From the NCBI GenBank assembly GCA_947447385.1, contig CANFKN010000051.1, forward strand, positions 1-8,303: a stretch of 8,303 nt of DNA, read 5' to 3'. The stretch is from Microbacteriaceae bacterium (GTDB taxonomy: Bacteria; Actinomycetota; Actinomycetes; Actinomycetales; Microbacteriaceae). The notes beneath the pieces were generated by a model. It was not told where the DNA came from. It made no database searches and saw nothing but the letters and a program-made list of their open reading frames with translations. Position numbers and translations under genes: made by a program. How positions within the stretch are numbered: the first letter of the stretch is position 1; the number at the start of each line of letters is the position of its first letter. Positions 5,533-8,303 of the stretch are shown here, in pieces.

Positions 5533-6360
5533 ATGTCGAACTTCACTGCAGACCTCGCGCTAGCCCAAACCATGGCAGACGCCGCCGACCAGATTTCGTT
5601 GGCTCGTTTTATGGCGCTTGACCTAAACGTTGAAACTAAGCCCGACCGCAGCCCGGTCACCGACGCTGACCGCGCAGTTGAGCTTGCGCTAAAAGCGATT
5701 CTCGCTGAGCACCGCAAAGGCGACGGCATCATCGGCGAAGAATTTGGCACCAGCGCAGGCCTTGCTGCAAGCGACGGCGACGCATCGCAAGCGCCAGGCA
5801 AACGCGAGTGGATCATCGACCCTATTGACGGCACAGCAAACTACATGCGCGGGGTTCCCGTTTGGGCAAGCCTGATTGCGTTAGCAATCGATGGCAAGCC
5901 AGTGCTGAGCGTGATTTCTGCGCCTGCACTCGGCCGCCGGTGGTGGGCCGCACCAGAAGTTGGCGCTTTTACGCGTGATGTTAGCGGCGAGGTGCGGGGA
6001 ATCCGCGTTTCAAAAATCGCCGATGTTGAACACGCCTCATTTAGCTACAACAATTTGCAGCTGTGGGATTCAGAGGGTTATCTCGAAGAATTGGTGAAGC
6101 TCAGCCGTCAGGTTTGGCGAACCCGTGCCTATGGCGACTTTTTAAGCTACATGTTTTTGGCTGAGGGCTCACTCGAAATCGTCGCAGAACACGACCTCAA
6201 GGTTTATGACATCGCTGCGCTCGTGCCGATCGTTGAGCAGGCTGGTGGCCGGTTCACAGCCATCGACGGCCCGCTAACGCAGGCGAGCAGTTCGGTTTTG
6301 GCGACCAACAGCAAAATGCACGAACTTGCTCAGCGTGCGCTTGACCGCAAAAATGCCTAG
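5533..6360 (+). CDS. hisN: Histidinol-phosphatase, inositol monophosphatase family
   Basis: Likely removes phosphate from L-histidinol phosphate in histidine synthesis, the role of this family in actinobacteria, where it replaces HisB/HisJ-type phosphatases. It has 275 residues and is full length. Visible sequence: SKPD-like TKPDRSPVTDAD (35-46), GEE metal site (68-70), DPIDGT (96-101), NYMRGVPVW (103-111), SAPALGRRWWA (129-139), RAYGDFLSY (198-206), AEGSLEI (210-216) and YDIAAL (225-230) with metal ligand Asp226 before the QAGGRFT turn (236-242). NYxRGVPVW and the RRWWA stretch fit the HisN subgroup better than generic inositol phosphatases, although substrate overlap within the family is known. 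Residues 73-90 form an Ala/Ser/Asp/Gln-rich insert. It lies 9 bases after rsgA. Its TAG is shared, offset by one base, with the stop of the convergent gene (CTAG at 6357-6360). Confidence 0.88.
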   Translation: MSNFTADLALAQTMADAADQISLARFMALDLNVETKPDRSPVTDADRAVELALKAILAEHRKGDGIIGEEFGTSAGLAASDGDASQAPGKREWIIDPIDGTANYMRGVPVWASLIALAIDGKPVLSVISAPALGRRWWAAPEVGAFTRDVSGEVRGIRVSKIADVEHASFSYNNLQLWDSEGYLEELVKLSRQVWRTRAYGDFLSYMFLAEGSLEIVAEHDLKVYDIAALVPIVEQAGGRFTAIDGPLTQASSSVLATNSKMHELAQRALDRKNA

Positions 6361-6560
6361 TCGCTAAAGAAGTGCCAGCCGAGCCACCACCACACGGTGA
6401 CAACGGCAATGCGGGTGGTTCGCTTGGCCATCACAAACTCAACCACGGTGCTGACTCGCGCAAAAAGGTGCGGCTTGATTCGCCCAAGCCACCAAATCAC
6501 AAACATGGCAATCAGAGGTAGCAAATAAAGGGCATACCAAATGTAGGTGCTCGGCTTCAA
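6357..6560 (-). CDS. Small two-helix membrane protein, WWWLGWHF type
   Basis: Encodes 67 residues starting with TTG at 6560, which overlaps the TGA of the upstream gene (TTGA). GAGG 7 bases before it on the minus strand serves as ribosome site. Two hydrophobic segments (about 6-25 and 50-64) flank a basic loop. The C-terminus, TRIAVVTVWWWLGWHFFSD (49-67), resembles short actinobacterial membrane proteins with a conserved GWHF ending (I think the DUF6186 type, from memory). The function is unknown. Overlap with the preceding membrane-protein gene argues for co-translation and perhaps physical partnership. Its stop lies inside hisN's stop, so no terminator fits between the two convergent genes. 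Confidence 0.75.
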   Translation of the reverse strand: MKPSTYIWYALYLLPLIAMFVIWWLGRIKPHLFARVSTVVEFVMAKRTTRIAVVTVWWWLGWHFFSD

Positions 6561-7222
6561 GGCTGCACCTCGCTGTCGTCGTCGGCATGCATCACCAAAT
6601 CACGCTTAGCGGCACCAACCTCACCAACGTGAACGACAGCCTCAACGACCTTGCGGCCGCGCAAGACCTGCATTAGGCCGACACCCATGGCCATCCAAAT
6701 GACCAAGAATATAAAACGAACCTCGGGATGCTCGAGCGTCGGACTCACCAAAAATGAAACCGTAGGAAAATCCTCGCTATTGTGAACCCGGTCACTGATC
6801 ACATAAGCCGCGAGTTCAACAACGGCTAAGAAGATTCCCAAACCCATGTAGCTGCGGAACGAACGACGCAAAGGTTTGTCATAGCTGATGTTTAGATGCT
6901 CTTCGTCGTAATAAACCAGCAGAACCGCGATTGGCAGAACCGCCAGCAAAACCCAGGTGTCTTGAACGCTGTGGCGCGGGTTGACATAAAGCACAGTTGC
7001 ACAAGCGATGATGACGAGAATGATCCAGCGCAAACGAAAAACCGGTCGGGCGCCAAAACTAAGTGGCAAAAGTTTCTTCCACTCAAGAATCATCAACACC
7101 GAGGCGACGCTAAAGATGATTCCGTCGACATAGGCATGCCGAAGAAACTGAAACAAAATATTGACGGCAAAAGCAGGCAACCACAGGTTCATGCCGCTAA
7201 CAAGATTTTTGAACCACAACAT
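6557..7222 (-). CDS. Six-helix membrane protein of unknown function
   Basis: Encodes 221 residues from the ATG at 7222. I chose it because GGGGG (7232-7228) lies 5 bases before it and it sits 10 bases after the antiporter stop. A start at 7267 would run 35 bases into that gene. Hydrophobic stretches at about 12-28, 33-48, 64-81, 88-105, 124-143 and 168-187 predict six helices. A charged loop (YYDEEHLNISYDKPLRR, 104-120) lies in the middle, and a soluble tail of about 30 residues ends in acidic residues (DDDSE, 214-218). No family recognised. The position between a cation:proton antiporter and a tiny membrane protein, with short gap and overlap, suggests a three-gene operon. A role in ion or pH homeostasis is only a guess from that context. 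Confidence 0.75.
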   Translation of the reverse strand: MLWFKNLVSGMNLWLPAFAVNILFQFLRHAYVDGIIFSVASVLMILEWKKLLPLSFGARPVFRLRWIILVIIACATVLYVNPRHSVQDTWVLLAVLPIAVLLVYYDEEHLNISYDKPLRRSFRSYMGLGIFLAVVELAAYVISDRVHNSEDFPTVSFLVSPTLEHPEVRFIFLVIWMAMGVGLMQVLRGRKVVEAVVHVGEVGAAKRDLVMHADDDSEVQP

Positions 7223-7232
7223 GCATGCCCCC

Positions 7233-8303
7233 TTATATACTTCTGGCGAAAGCTGATGAAATAACAACCGATAACAGCATGGCCAAAGTTATCGCCGCTG
7301 CCTCACCTGAGTTTATGGCATGGCTCGTGAGGCCGATGCTAACGATGGCTGTCGGAATGCCTAGTGAAGCCGCGCTTAGGCCAGCCTCGTTGAAACTTTG
7401 CCCGAAGGCGGTGCCGCCAAGATGGCTGGCAATGCCCAAAATCACCAGCAACAACGAAAGAATAACGAGTGAAGGTTCGACGAACACGCTTCTGAAGTCG
7501 ATGGTCGCACCGAGCAGAACATAAAATACTGGCGCAAACAATCCTTCGGTTACCGCGAAAAGCTGCTTTGCTAAGCGATGCGGCACACCGTTGGCAGCAA
7601 TCGCCAAACCGAGAGAAAAACCAGCAATCATTACGCTCACACCAAAAGTTTGAGCCAGAGCGGCAAGCCCAAACAAAACTAAGAGGCTGATTCGCAGTTC
7701 AAGACCGAATCGACGATCGCGACTGAACTTGCGAAACCTTGACCAGGCGCCATTTCTTTCGCCGGCTCTCAAGGCAAAATAAAGAACAACCGCACAGGCG
7801 ATGACCGCTAGTGCCCCAATCAAAATCGTCCCGGTGTTGCCCGGCGACATAACCGCAGGCAGTGCCAAGATGCCAAGCAGGTCAGCAACTGCAACCTGCG
7901 TCACCATCAGGGCAAGGTTTTTTGCTGGCTTAGCCCCGCCATTACTTGTGACTTTGTTGGCGAGCAGAGGCAAAACAACAGCTGCTGAACTCGATGCCAT
8001 GATCAAGGCATAAATGGCTAAGTGGTCATGACCGGTAACCTGCACGATAACCCAGGCAGAAATCAAAGCCAAAACTACGGCCACCACGATGTTGCGAGAC
8101 GCCTGCAAGAAGTGCTTCGAGCTAAAGGTTTCTTTGACTTTGATTTGACTGCCGACCAGCATCATCACGAGGGCAAAGCCGATTTGCGAAATCAAAACTG
8201 TGGTGGGTTCTTTAGTGTCAATCAGGTTCAAACCTGAAACTCCAAAGCCAACACCAACCAGAATCTCGCCAACCGCCACAGGAACAGCGAGTGCCTTTGG
8301 CCA
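7233..8303 (-). CDS. CPA2-type monovalent cation:proton antiporter (N-terminus beyond window)
   Basis: The frame stays open through the window edge and about 357 codons are visible. The GTG at 8279 is an internal Val, since VPVAVGEILVGVGFG reads straight across it and matches the PxxxGEIxxGxxxG first-helix pattern of CPA2 antiporters. Typical features follow, numbered from 8279: MMLVGSQIK (39-47), ASSSAAVVLPLLA (95-107, the unwound helix 4 region), TQVAVADLLGILALP (127-141, the helix 5 ion site) and APVFYVLLGATIDF. Roughly ten to eleven helices are present and there is no C-terminal TrkA-N/RCK domain; the protein ends right after the last helix. These transporters exchange Na+ or K+ for protons. 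The ion site has Ala-Asp (132-133) where electrogenic members have Asp-Asp. It is the first visible gene of the minus-strand operon 7233-6357. Confidence 0.88.
   Translation of the reverse strand, partial: WPKALAVPVAVGEILVGVGFGVSGLNLIDTKEPTTVLISQIGFALVMMLVGSQIKVKETFSSKHFLQASRNIVVAVVLALISAWVIVQVTGHDHLAIYALIMASSSAAVVLPLLANKVTSNGGAKPAKNLALMVTQVAVADLLGILALPAVMSPGNTGTILIGALAVIACAVVLYFALRAGERNGAWSRFRKFSRDRRFGLELRISLLVLFGLAALAQTFGVSVMIAGFSLGLAIAANGVPHRLAKQLFAVTEGLFAPVFYVLLGATIDFRSVFVEPSLVILSLLLVILGIASHLGGTAFGQSFNEAGLSAASLGIPTAIVSIGLTSHAINSGEAAAITLAMLLSVVISSAFARSI

Noticed and set aside
7225..7524. Plus-strand open frame opposite the antiporter's end
   Set aside because: It is antisense to well-supported antiporter coding sequence and shows no independent motif or ribosome site.
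1..8303. tRNA, CRISPR array, insertion sequence, phage or defence genes
   Set aside because: No cloverleaf, spaced direct repeats, transposase motifs or terminal inverted repeats were found by reading both strands.

Overview
The window looks like part of an actinobacterial chromosome, most probably a small-genome Microbacteriaceae-type organism. The gene neighbourhood is the actinobacterial set of a SigH/SigR-family ECF sigma factor with its zinc anti-sigma factor, divergent from aroA, rsgA and hisN. The AroA and HisN proteins carry actinobacterial sequence signatures. Gene packing is very tight, with stop/start overlaps and almost no intergenic DNA, and base composition is moderate (roughly half G+C). 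The genus-level placement is inference; nothing in the window proves it.

Layout from left to right. Bases 2-433 (+) hold the 3' end of an SGNH/GDSL-type hydrolase gene. Facing it with a 4-base gap are two tandem minus-strand genes (438-1139 and 1283-1954) for six-helix membrane proteins of unknown function. They share a C-terminal block and look like diverged paralogues. Next, still on the minus strand, come an RsrA/ZAS-type anti-sigma factor (2051-2299) and its ECF sigma factor (2299-3009, possibly extended to 3069 or 3081). Divergent on the plus strand are aroA (3101-4480), rsgA (4477-5523) and hisN (5533-6360). hisN meets a convergent minus-strand operon, sharing a CTAG over both stop codons. 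Read in its own direction, that operon is a CPA2-type cation:proton antiporter (7233-8303, cut by the window edge), a membrane protein (6557-7222) and a tiny two-helix membrane protein (6357-6560).

The functional core is the sigR-rsrA / aroA divergent region. On the minus strand, inside the first codons of aroA, there is a perfect match to the SigR promoter consensus (GGAAT, 18 bases, GTT). It would drive sigR from a point upstream of its likely housekeeping start. Just downstream lies a strong Shine-Dalgarno sequence, GGAGGT, in front of an in-frame TTG. Together these suggest autoregulation plus a longer N-terminally extended sigma isoform, as known for SigR prime in Streptomyces. A second, SD-less start at 3009 has a TANNNT box 8 bases upstream and looks leaderless. 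aroA and hisN have the same arrangement.

No tRNA, rRNA, CRISPR array, insertion sequence or defence system was seen. The least explained part is the pair of paralogous membrane proteins downstream of rsrA, together with a chain of overlapping hairpins in front of the first of them.
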